Assembly (NCBI GenBank): GCA_015067845.1
Contig: SVLT01000008.1
Location: forward strand, 1 to 64,000
Direction: 5' to 3'
Length of the DNA stretch: 64,000 nt
From: Oscillospiraceae bacterium
GTDB taxonomy: Bacteria > Bacillota > Clostridia > Oscillospirales > Oscillospiraceae
The translations under genes were made by a program, and so were the position numbers. Under the pieces are notes generated by a model, which was not told the origin of the DNA, searched no databases, and was given only the letters and a program-made list of their open reading frames with translations. Below, in pieces: positions 43,718-51,262 of this stretch. Numbering within the stretch: the first letter of the stretch is position 1; the number at the start of each line of letters is the position of its first letter.

Positions 43718-45190
43718 TTACAGCACCACGCCGTCCTTGAAAATGGAGATCTCACGGAATCCCCGTTCCTCGGCGCGGGTCTGCTTGCCGGAAGCCACTT
43801 CCAGCACCATATCCATCAGATCCCGGGCAGATTCGTCCAGGGTCTTTGCGCCGTCAGCAACTGTACCGGCGTTGAAGTCGATCCAGTTTGCCTTTTGGGT
43901 AGCCAGAGGGGTGTTGGTGGACAGCTTCATGGTGGGCGCAGGGGCGCCGAAGGGCGTACCGCGACCGGTGGTGAACAGGATAACATGGGCACCGGCGGCG
44001 GTCAGCGCCGTGGCAGACACCAGGTCATTGCCCGGGCCATAGAGCATATTCAGGCCCTTGGTGGTCACCGCGTCGCCATAGCCGATGACATCCATGATGG
44101 GGGCAGAGCCGCCCTTCTGGACACAGCCGCAGGACTTGTCCTCCAAGGTGGTGATGCCGCCCTGGCGGTTGCCGGGGCTGGGATTGTCATAGACCACCTC
44201 GTTGTGGCGGATGAAATAAGCTTTGAAGCCGTTGATCATCTCCACAGCCTTGTTAAACACATCCGCGTTGACACAGCGGTTCATGAGGAAGCCTTCCGCG
44301 CCGAACATTTCGGGAACTTCTGTCAGCACGGTAGAGCCGCCCTGGGCAACCAGCATATCGGAGAACCGACCAACCACCGGGTTGGCGGTGATGCCGGACA
44401 GACCGTCAGAGCCGCCGCACTTCATGCCGATCACCAGCTCGGAGGCAGGGATCTCTTCTCTCTGGAACTGCTTGGCGAAGGCGGCACATTCTTCCAGAAT
44501 GGCTCTGCCGTCGGCCATTTCGTCCTGGGATTTCTGGCACACCAGGAATTTTACCCGATCAGGGTCAAAATCACCCAGCTCTGCCAAAAATTGTTCCTGG
44601 GTCAGGTTTTCACAGCCCAGACTCAGCACCAACACCGCGGCGGCGTTGGGATGGCGGACAAGGGATGCCAGCAATTTCCGGGTCTGTGCGTGATCCTCGC
44701 CGGTCTGGGAGCAGCCGAAGGGATGGGGAAATGCGTACAGGCCGTCCACGGAGCCGGACACCAGATCCTGATTTTCCTTGACCAGTGCTTTTGCCACATC
44801 GTTGACACAGCCCACGGTGGGGATCACCCAGATCTCGTTACGCACACCCACCTTGCCGTCCAGTCTGCGGTAACCCCGGAAGGTCTTGGCAGGAATGGAT
44901 GCCAGAGGATGCACATCGGGCTCATAAGTGTATTCCATCTCGCCTTCCAGATTGGTGGCCATATTGTGAGTATGCACCCATTGACCGGGCTCAACCGCGG
45001 CGGTGGTATGGCCGATGGAGAAGCCGTACTTCACCACCTGCTCGCCCTCGTTCAGAGTAAGCAGAGCCATCTTGTGTCCCTGGGGGATCTGGGTCTGGGC
45101 GGTCACGCCTTCAAACACCGTACCGGGTTCGATGGCATGCAGCGCCACCGCCACGTTGTCCTTGGGGTGGATTCGGATAAAATCGGGCAT
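43718..45190 (-). CDS. uxaA: Altronate dehydratase
   Basis: Dehydrates D-altronate to 2-keto-3-deoxygluconate in galacturonate catabolism. 490 residues with the N-terminal SAF domain (HKMALLTLNEGEQVVKYG) fused to the large catalytic domain (GYRRLDGKVGVRNEIWVIPT, HPFGCSQTGEDH, MKCGGSDGLSGITANP). Conserved cysteines for the iron site are present. It starts 10 bases after uxaB and ends 22 before uxaC. Confidence 0.96.
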   Translation of the reverse strand: MPDFIRIHPKDNVAVALHAIEPGTVFEGVTAQTQIPQGHKMALLTLNEGEQVVKYGFSIGHTTAAVEPGQWVHTHNMATNLEGEMEYTYEPDVHPLASIPAKTFRGYRRLDGKVGVRNEIWVIPTVGCVNDVAKALVKENQDLVSGSVDGLYAFPHPFGCSQTGEDHAQTRKLLASLVRHPNAAAVLVLSLGCENLTQEQFLAELGDFDPDRVKFLVCQKSQDEMADGRAILEECAAFAKQFQREEIPASELVIGMKCGGSDGLSGITANPVVGRFSDMLVAQGGSTVLTEVPEMFGAEGFLMNRCVNADVFNKAVEMINGFKAYFIRHNEVVYDNPSPGNRQGGITTLEDKSCGCVQKGGSAPIMDVIGYGDAVTTKGLNMLYGPGNDLVSATALTAAGAHVILFTTGRGTPFGAPAPTMKLSTNTPLATQKANWIDFNAGTVADGAKTLDESARDLMDMVLEVASGKQTRAEERGFREISIFKDGVVL

Positions 45191-45200
45191 AGGTTTCTCC

Positions 45201-46700
45201 TTACAGGCAGGAAGCGTAGGCTGCCAAAGCGCCCTGCTCCCGGATCATCTTCAAATTCTTCACAGTCAGTGTCTCGAAGCCGGCAACCTCTGTCAGATCC
45301 TGACCCCACATCTGGGTGTTGGTCATGACAGCGTGCACCAGGTCTTCCACGGAATCGTTACGATGTGCGTAGTAGAACTCCAGTACCCAGCGATCGTCGA
45401 CGCAGGTGTAGGTGTTGCCCTTGGGACGGCGGCAGACCAGGCCTTCCTCGGTCAGCTCCTGAATGTCGCTGCTGAAGAATGCGATGTATGCGGCATAGCC
45501 CATGCTCAGGCAAACGGGCAGCTTGCCGTTCTTTTCGATGTATTCCAGGAAACTGGGCATATTTCTTGCACGCCACTTGGAGGTGGCGTTCAGGGAGATG
45601 CTCAGCAGCTCATGGTTGACAAAGGGATTGTTGAAGCGGTCCTGCACAGCGGCGGCGAACTGCTTGCAGTCCTCCTGATCCAAGGGCAGGATGGGCACGA
45701 TCTCGTCCTGCAGGGCCTTGTTCATGAAGCCCAGCACAGCATCGTCGTGCATGCAATCACGGACGATATCGTAACCGCCCAGGTATGCGCCCAGAACAGT
45801 GCCGGTGTGAGAGCCGTTGAGGATACGAACCTTGCGCTTCTTGTAGGGGGTCATATCGGGAGCGACAAATACACGGTCTTCCAGGCCGGCCTTACGGAAG
45901 GGCAGAACATCGTTCAGAGTGGGGTCACCCTCGATCACCCACAGGCCGAACACTTCGCCCACGTCCAGCAGGGGATCGGCGTAACCATGCTTTTCTTCCA
46001 GTGCGGCGACCTCGGCGGCATCACGGATGCGGCCGGGCACGATACGGTCAACCAAAGAGCCGCAGAAGGTGCACTTTTCGTTCACATATGCTCGGAACTC
46101 TTCGCTCAGACCCCACTGGTCGATGTACTTGTTGACGCACTTCTGCAATTCCTTGCCGTTGTCGTCGATCAGCTCGCAGGCCAAAATCAGCAGGCCGCCC
46201 TTGCCGGCATTGTAACGCTCCAGCAGAACCTGGGTCATCTTGCCCGGGAAGGATGCAGCGGGCTTGTCCTCCAGCTTACAGGCAGGATCGTAGACGATAC
46301 CGGCCTCGGTGGTGTTGGAAACGATGATTTCCAGGTCGTCGCTGACGGCCACTTCCATCATCTGGCGGTAGCCCTCATCCTCATAGGGGTTCAGGCAGCG
46401 GGACACGCAGGAGATGACACGCTTGTCGTCCACCTTCTGGCCGTTCTGGCTGCCCCGGAGATACAGGGTGTACAGGCCTTCCTGCTCGTTGATCATCTTT
46501 GCCAGGCCGGGAGCGATGGGCTGCACCAGGCAGCACTTGCCGTTCCAGCCGGCCTTTTCGTTGGCCAGGTCGAACCAGTAGTCCACGAAGCCGCGCAGGA
46601 AGTTGCCTTCGCCGAACTGCAGCACCTTTTCCGGTGCTTTTTCCAGGATGTAGCCGTCATAGCCGGACTTTTTCAGGGTTGCGTAATTCAATAATTCCAT
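45201..46700 (-). CDS. uxaB: Tagaturonate reductase (altronate oxidoreductase)
   Basis: NADH-dependent reduction of tagaturonate to altronate. 499 residues of the mannitol dehydrogenase family: the N-terminal FGEGNFLRGFVDYWF nucleotide-binding region, VSNTTEAGI, and the catalytic segment KKRKVRILNGSHTGTVLGAYL with the family Lys, Asn and His. GGAGGATA precedes the ATG. It is first in the operon. The promoter region shows a good -10 but a poor -35, consistent with activation by the divergent AraC-type regulator. Confidence 0.95.
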   Translation of the reverse strand: MELLNYATLKKSGYDGYILEKAPEKVLQFGEGNFLRGFVDYWFDLANEKAGWNGKCCLVQPIAPGLAKMINEQEGLYTLYLRGSQNGQKVDDKRVISCVSRCLNPYEDEGYRQMMEVAVSDDLEIIVSNTTEAGIVYDPACKLEDKPAASFPGKMTQVLLERYNAGKGGLLILACELIDDNGKELQKCVNKYIDQWGLSEEFRAYVNEKCTFCGSLVDRIVPGRIRDAAEVAALEEKHGYADPLLDVGEVFGLWVIEGDPTLNDVLPFRKAGLEDRVFVAPDMTPYKKRKVRILNGSHTGTVLGAYLGGYDIVRDCMHDDAVLGFMNKALQDEIVPILPLDQEDCKQFAAAVQDRFNNPFVNHELLSISLNATSKWRARNMPSFLEYIEKNGKLPVCLSMGYAAYIAFFSSDIQELTEEGLVCRRPKGNTYTCVDDRWVLEFYYAHRNDSVEDLVHAVMTNTQMWGQDLTEVAGFETLTVKNLKMIREQGALAAYASCL

Positions 46701-46738
46701 AATAGATTATCCTCCGTATATTTTTTGTTGATATTTTT

Positions 46739-46766
46739 ATTATATATCATCGTTTTCACATTGAAA
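46739..46766 (-). promoter_or_regulatory. Probable promoter of the uxaBAC operon
   Basis: TTTCAA, 16 bases and TATAAT on the minus strand. The weak -35 suggests a need for an activator. Confidence 0.5.
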
Positions 46767-46811
46767 TAGTGTTATTTGCGATAAAACATTGTGATTCTTG
46801 TTATTTTTCGG

Positions 46812-46840
46812 TTGACAGCACCCGTCCAGCGCGCTATCAT
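46812..46840 (+). promoter_or_regulatory. Promoter of the AraC-type regulator
   Basis: TTGACA, 17 bases and TATCAT on the plus strand, only about 20 bases from the start codon. Confidence 0.65.
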
Positions 46841-46863
46841 GGTTAACAGAGAGGTGACAGACC

Positions 46864-47727
46864 ATGAATACGCCCCTTTCCACATTTGACCCCCGGCAAA
46901 AAATGCTCCGGCCGGATTTTGAGGTTGTCCACAAATGGGACACCGATCTGAAAGAAGTGGAAGTGCATCACCACGACTTTTACGAGGTGAATTTCCTTGT
47001 TTCCGGCGATGTGACCTATGTTATCGAAAGCCGGGTCTATCATGTGAAGCCCGGTCAGATTTTGATCATCAACCCCCGGGAGCTGCACCAGGTCTACATC
47101 CAGCCGGACGCCGCCCCTTATGAACGGTACATGCTCTGGATCGCGCCCAATCTTTTACAGGGCCTGTCCAGTCCCCAGACGGATCTGTGCCGCTGTTTTG
47201 ACATGCGCCGCTCCCATTACAGCAACCTCCTGCATTTGCCGGCAGAGCAGCGCCGCATGATCCCGGCCATGTTCGAAGCCATGCTGGAAGCGCAGGGCAA
47301 TTCTGCTTACGGGGCCGATCTGCTTCAACGGAATTTGCTGACGGAAATGATGATCCATGTCAACCGCCTTGCGGATATGCCCAGCGAGGACACCGCAGAT
47401 TCCAAAAACAACTCCGTGGTAGCCCGGGTCATTGATTACATCAATGAGAATTATCAGGAGCCACTGACTCTGGATCTGTTGGCGGAACGTTTTTTCGTCA
47501 GCAAATATCACCTGAGCCACGAATTTAACCGGCAAATGGGCACGGGCATCTACCAGTATATTCAGAAAAAGCGATTGCTCATCGCCCGTCAGCTGATGCT
47601 GGAGGGGCAAAAGCCCACTGAGGTATATGCGCCCTGCGGTTTTGGCGATTACGCCGCCTTTTTCCGGGCATTCAAGAAGATCTACGGCATGTCCCCCCGG
47701 GATTATGTGCAATCATTATTACCGTAG
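46864..47727 (+). CDS. AraC-family transcriptional regulator
   Basis: A 287-residue regulator with an N-terminal cupin sensor domain (HHHDFYEVNFLVSGDV, HVKPGQILIINPRELHQ) and a C-terminal pair of helix-turn-helix motifs (LDLLAERFFVSKYHLSHEFN, KPTEVYAPCGFGDYAAFFRA). It is divergent from uxaBAC and is therefore the likely hexuronate-responsive activator of that operon; that link is inference from position. GAGAGG precedes the ATG. The stop codon TAG lies inside the GTAGGGG end of a family A repeat, so the repeat defines the end of the protein. Confidence 0.92.
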   Translation: MNTPLSTFDPRQKMLRPDFEVVHKWDTDLKEVEVHHHDFYEVNFLVSGDVTYVIESRVYHVKPGQILIINPRELHQVYIQPDAAPYERYMLWIAPNLLQGLSSPQTDLCRCFDMRRSHYSNLLHLPAEQRRMIPAMFEAMLEAQGNSAYGADLLQRNLLTEMMIHVNRLADMPSEDTADSKNNSVVARVIDYINENYQEPLTLDLLAERFFVSKYHLSHEFNRQMGTGIYQYIQKKRLLIARQLMLEGQKPTEVYAPCGFGDYAAFFRAFKKIYGMSPRDYVQSLLP

Positions 47728-47798
47728 GGGATGGCCCCTGGACATCCCGCAAAAACAGTTTCCAATACAACGGGGCGTCGTGGGCGCCGCCCCCTACA
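47724..47798. repeat. Family A palindromic repeat, complete copy
   Basis: 75 bp with ends GTAGGGG/CCCCTAC: a left hairpin (GGGATGGCCCCTGGACATCCC) and a right hairpin GGGGCGTCGTGGGCGCC. It overlaps the stop codon of the AraC-type gene and lies 25 bases before the dus start. Confidence 0.75.
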
Positions 47799-47823
47799 AT
47801 CACTACATCATCGGAGTCATTCT

Positions 47824-48747
47824 ATGCGCTATTATTTTGCTCCCATGGAGGGCGTGACGGACAGCGTCTATCGCCGTCTCCATCACCAATATTTTGGCGG
47901 CGTTGACCGCTACTATATGCCCTTTCTCTCCCCCACCATGCACCGGACCCTCTCCCATAAAGAAGATCGGGAGCTGCCCGTGGCAGACACCCTTCCCTTT
48001 GTTGCCATTCCCCAGATTTTGACCAGATCGGCGGAGGATTTTCTCTGGGCGGCACAAGTCTGCCGCGATCGGGGATATGAGGAAGTGAATCTAAATACCG
48101 GCTGTCCCTCGGGCACGGTGGTTGCCAAGGGCAAGGGCGCAGGTATGCTGAGAAGTACCGACGAGCTGGATCGTTTTCTGGACACCATTTTTAAGGACTC
48201 CCCCATTCCCATTTCCGTCAAGACCCGGCTGGGTCTGGCAGAGCCCGGGGAATTCCCTGCCCTTTTGGAAGTGTTCAACCGCTATCCCATCCGGGAGCTG
48301 ACCGTGCATCCCCGGGTGCGCAAGCAGTTTTACCAAGGGGATGTGGACATGGAAATGTTCCGTTATGCCGCTGCAAACAGCCGCAATCCTCTGTGCTACA
48401 ACGGCGATCTGAATTCCCGGCAGGACTGCGAACAAATAGCGGCTGAATTTCCGCAAATCGGGGCTGTTATGCTGGGCCGATGGCTGGTGGCAGATCCGGG
48501 TATGCTCCTGCCCGGCGGCACGGATGTGCAGGTTTTGGAGCAGTTCCATGATGCCCTTTTGGAGGAATATCTGGTTTTGTTCGGCGGAAGCCGCAATGCC
48601 ATGTTCCGGCTGAAAGAAAATTGGAGCTTTCTGCTTGCTCGCTTTGAGGACAGCGAGAAATTGGCAAAGCGTCTGCGAAAAACCACGGATCTTGGGGAAT
48701 ACCGGGCCATTGCCGCAGAGATTTTCCATACATGTAAGCTGAAATAA
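47824..48747 (+). CDS. tRNA-dihydrouridine synthase
   Basis: Reduces uridines in the D loop of tRNA using FMN. A 307-residue Dus family protein: MRYYFAPMEGVTDSVYRRL at the start, the catalytic Cys region NLNTGCPSGTVVAKGKGAGM, VKTRLGL, the active-site ELTVHPRVRKQFYQG and AVMLGRW near the FMN phosphate site. I use the ATG at 47824, preceded by GGAG. Which D-loop position it modifies cannot be told. It follows the AraC-type gene across a family A repeat; functional linkage to hexuronate use is unlikely. Confidence 0.93.
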   Translation: MRYYFAPMEGVTDSVYRRLHHQYFGGVDRYYMPFLSPTMHRTLSHKEDRELPVADTLPFVAIPQILTRSAEDFLWAAQVCRDRGYEEVNLNTGCPSGTVVAKGKGAGMLRSTDELDRFLDTIFKDSPIPISVKTRLGLAEPGEFPALLEVFNRYPIRELTVHPRVRKQFYQGDVDMEMFRYAAANSRNPLCYNGDLNSRQDCEQIAAEFPQIGAVMLGRWLVADPGMLLPGGTDVQVLEQFHDALLEEYLVLFGGSRNAMFRLKENWSFLLARFEDSEKLAKRLRKTTDLGEYRAIAAEIFHTCKLK

Positions 48748-48777
48748 AAAATGCGATGCCAGAGCATCGCATTTTTT
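48746..48777. terminator. Bidirectional terminator between dus and the SGNH gene
   Basis: Stem AAAAATGCGATGC/GCATCGCATTTTT with loop CAGA and T-runs on both strands. Confidence 0.85.
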
Positions 48778-49487
48778 CATTCTTCTGTCAACAGTTCTTC
48801 CAGAACGGGGGTCAGGGTCTCCGTAATGACCACGTACCCCTCGTGGGTAAAGTGACCGCCGTCTGTGGTGTAGCTTTCCCGGAGCTGGCCTGTGGTGATA
48901 TCCATCAGCGGTGCGTACAGATCCACGAAAGTAAAGCCGTACTTCTCCGCCAGCTTGCGGATCAGCACATTGTTGTAGGCCGCCAGCTGGTTTTTGTGTC
49001 CCCAGTCCATGCTCATGGATGTGAGGGACAACAGCACGATCTTCGTATCCGGCAGATTTTTCTGCAAGCCCATGAGGATGCTTTCGTAGTTTTCCATCAT
49101 GGTGTCCATATTATTGGCACCGATGAGCATCACCGCCACCTTGGGCTTCAAATCGTAGACGGATACCTGCAAGCGCTCTTCCAGACCATAGGTGGTGTCA
49201 CCGCCGATGCCCCGGTTGGCTGTTTTGAATTGGGGGTAGTATTTGGCAAGGTTGTAGCCGTCCGTCAGACTGTCGCCCAAAAAGGCCACATCTATCTCAT
49301 AATCGGCATACTGTTCGTTTTCCTGCCGGTAGAGGGCCAGCTTGTCCGCATAGTACTGCGCCACCGCTTTTTGCTGTTCTTCCTGCTGTTTCTGCTCCGG
49401 CACAATGACGGCAAAGTAGTACACGATGCCCGCAATCAGCGCAACCGCCAGCACAATGGCGATAATCAAAAAAACTTTTTTCTTCAT
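48777..49487 (-). CDS. Secreted or anchored SGNH/GDSL hydrolase
   Basis: A 236-residue protein with an N-terminal transmembrane/signal segment (VFLIIAIVLAVALIAGIVYYF) and an SGNH hydrolase domain. Block I is FLGDSLTDGY, block II contains NRGIGGDTT, block III MLIGANNMD, and the catalytic Asp/His region is TDGGHFTHEGY. It probably acts on acyl or acetyl esters of envelope or dietary polysaccharides, outside the membrane. The ATG at 49487 is one base after the amidase stop (TAATATG) and has no Shine-Dalgarno, so it probably depends on reinitiation. Confidence 0.9.
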   Translation of the reverse strand: MKKKVFLIIAIVLAVALIAGIVYYFAVIVPEQKQQEEQQKAVAQYYADKLALYRQENEQYADYEIDVAFLGDSLTDGYNLAKYYPQFKTANRGIGGDTTYGLEERLQVSVYDLKPKVAVMLIGANNMDTMMENYESILMGLQKNLPDTKIVLLSLTSMSMDWGHKNQLAAYNNVLIRKLAEKYGFTFVDLYAPLMDITTGQLRESYTTDGGHFTHEGYVVITETLTPVLEELLTEE

Positions 49488-49488
49488 A

Positions 49489-51159
49489 TTACTTGTTAAT
49501 ATCCAAGAAGTAGTCGGCAATACCCTGAGCAATGGCGGTTGCCTTGTTTTTCACGACCTCAGCATCCATCATACCGGCCAGGTCATCGGCGTTGGACATA
49601 AAGCCGTTCTCCGTCAGCACCGTGGGGCAGACAGGCAGTCGGTTCAGGAAGTAATTGGCCTTCCACTGTACGAACTGCCGGGTGTAAATTCCGGATTCCT
49701 TGGTATATTTGAAAATATTTTTTGCCAGGGGCTGAGACCATGTCGTGAAGAATTGACTGTAAAAGCCCCGAACAGAACGGGTATCATTGGAATTCTGATG
49801 GATCGCAATACAAATATCCGGTGAGATCTCCTGGAGATGATCCTGCCGTTCGTTGATGGTAATTGCACTATCGTCTGTCCGGTTGAGAATGACGGTAGCG
49901 CCTACGCTTTCCAGCTCCGCCTTCAACGCATTGGCCAGCATCAGGTTCAGGTTTGCTTCCTCCGCAATGGTGTCCACCTTGCCTCTGCAAGTGGGACACT
50001 TGCCGCTTTTTAGGTCGTCGGCCATGATATCCTTATTGCAGGCCGGGCAGAACATGACTGCCGCGCCGCCGTCCACACCGCCGTGGCCCACATCGATCAT
50101 GATCTTCGCGCCGGTAAGGTCTACGCCGTACTTATTGTCGGCGGCGGTGACCTTGGTGGGGTTCAGGAACTGGAAGCAGAGCTGACCGTTGTCATTGTAG
50201 TAGGCATGCCAGCCATAGAAGCCACCGGTTTTCCGCAGGAACAGCCGCAGGGTATAATCGGACTCGTTTTTGATGATCTCGGCGGATTTGAACAGGGGGT
50301 GTCCGGAAGGAATGTTAACCGCACCTTCAAATACGGTGGCATAGCAGAAGGTAATGTCGATATATGTTGCGTTAAGGGACACCACCTCATAGTCACGACC
50401 GGAACCGGCATTGGGCTTGGCATAGCCGGACTGGTTGGTCTCGAAATAGAAGGGCGCTTTCCACAAAGTATCCAGAGTCAGCAGGGAATGGTGGCCAACG
50501 ATCTCAAAAGATGCCACGCCGATCTCGTTGTGATCCGGCAGCCAGCCATCATACTGCTTGACTTCCTTGATCATTTTGTAGTAGCCATCGGGGAAGGGGT
50601 AGACCTTCTTATCGTAGTAGACCCGGTGGCCGCTGCGCAGCTGGACATATTTCATGTTATTTGCATAGATTATGTCCTTTTTGCAATAATCCACGGTGCC
50701 TTCCGGCAGGTAGTTATTGGTGGGGTGGGAATAATCGTCATAAGTATCCCCGTCGAAGGTCTCGATATTGGTTTGGACGACCTCCACGATGTATCCGGAG
50801 CCCACATCCACATAGTTTCCGCCGCTGGGGGTTACCGGTGGGGGCGCTGTGGGCGGTACGGTGGTCGGCTGCGTTGCGGCACTGCTGGACGGCTGTGTCG
50901 TTGTGCCGGTACTTCCGGTACTGCCGGTGCTGCCGGTACTGCCGGTGCTGCCGGTACTGCCCGACGAGCTTTCCTGAGAGCCGACGCTGTTCATCCCCTC
51001 GCTTCCGGGGTTGGTGGTATCGTGATTGATCAGGCTTCCGCTGATGACCAAAAGCACCACCAGCACAGCGGACAAAACGCCCACCAGGATCAGCAGTGTT
51101 TGATTATTCAGCATAAAACCGGAATTATTTTTCCGGCGCGGTCTTCTTTCCGTGGCCAT
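49489..51159 (-). CDS. N-acetylmuramoyl-L-alanine amidase with inserted zinc ribbon
   Basis: A 556-residue membrane-anchored cell-wall hydrolase. A transmembrane segment (about 18-43) is followed by a low-complexity linker with six GST repeats and a Pro/Thr stretch, then a large unassigned region. The C-terminal Amidase_3 domain shows IMIDVGHGG, the zinc Glu in EEANLNLMLANAL, IAIHQNSN and LTENGFMSN. Between the first His and the Glu lies a Cys4 unit (FCPACNKD...KCPTCRG), an unusual insertion. AGGAGG precedes the ATG. It probably cleaves the peptide from glycan during wall turnover. The SGNH gene follows in the same message. Confidence 0.88.
   Translation of the reverse strand: MATERRPRRKNNSGFMLNNQTLLILVGVLSAVLVVLLVISGSLINHDTTNPGSEGMNSVGSQESSSGSTGSTGSTGSTGSTGSTGTTTQPSSSAATQPTTVPPTAPPPVTPSGGNYVDVGSGYIVEVVQTNIETFDGDTYDDYSHPTNNYLPEGTVDYCKKDIIYANNMKYVQLRSGHRVYYDKKVYPFPDGYYKMIKEVKQYDGWLPDHNEIGVASFEIVGHHSLLTLDTLWKAPFYFETNQSGYAKPNAGSGRDYEVVSLNATYIDITFCYATVFEGAVNIPSGHPLFKSAEIIKNESDYTLRLFLRKTGGFYGWHAYYNDNGQLCFQFLNPTKVTAADNKYGVDLTGAKIMIDVGHGGVDGGAAVMFCPACNKDIMADDLKSGKCPTCRGKVDTIAEEANLNLMLANALKAELESVGATVILNRTDDSAITINERQDHLQEISPDICIAIHQNSNDTRSVRGFYSQFFTTWSQPLAKNIFKYTKESGIYTRQFVQWKANYFLNRLPVCPTVLTENGFMSNADDLAGMMDAEVVKNKATAIAQGIADYFLDINK
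50884..50964. repeat. 9-bp tandem repeats in the amidase linker
   Basis: Alternating units of CTGCCGGTA and CTGCCGGTG (minus-strand codons for Gly-Ser-Thr), giving (GST)n. Gains or losses of a unit would keep the frame and change linker length. Confidence 0.8.
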
Positions 51160-51222
51160 TTCTGTCCTCCTGCACGCTTGTTTCTCCCGTAACTATATCA
51201 TTTTTTTGTCTCGCTGTCAATG

Positions 51223-51256
51223 AAAAAGGAGCTGTTGCGGCTATGGCAACAGCTCC
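51223..51256 (-). terminator. Terminator of the PPIC foldase gene
   Basis: Stem GGAGCTGTTGC/GCAACAGCTCC followed by TTTTT on the minus strand, separating the foldase gene from the amidase gene. Confidence 0.85.
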
Positions 51257-51262
51257 CAAATT

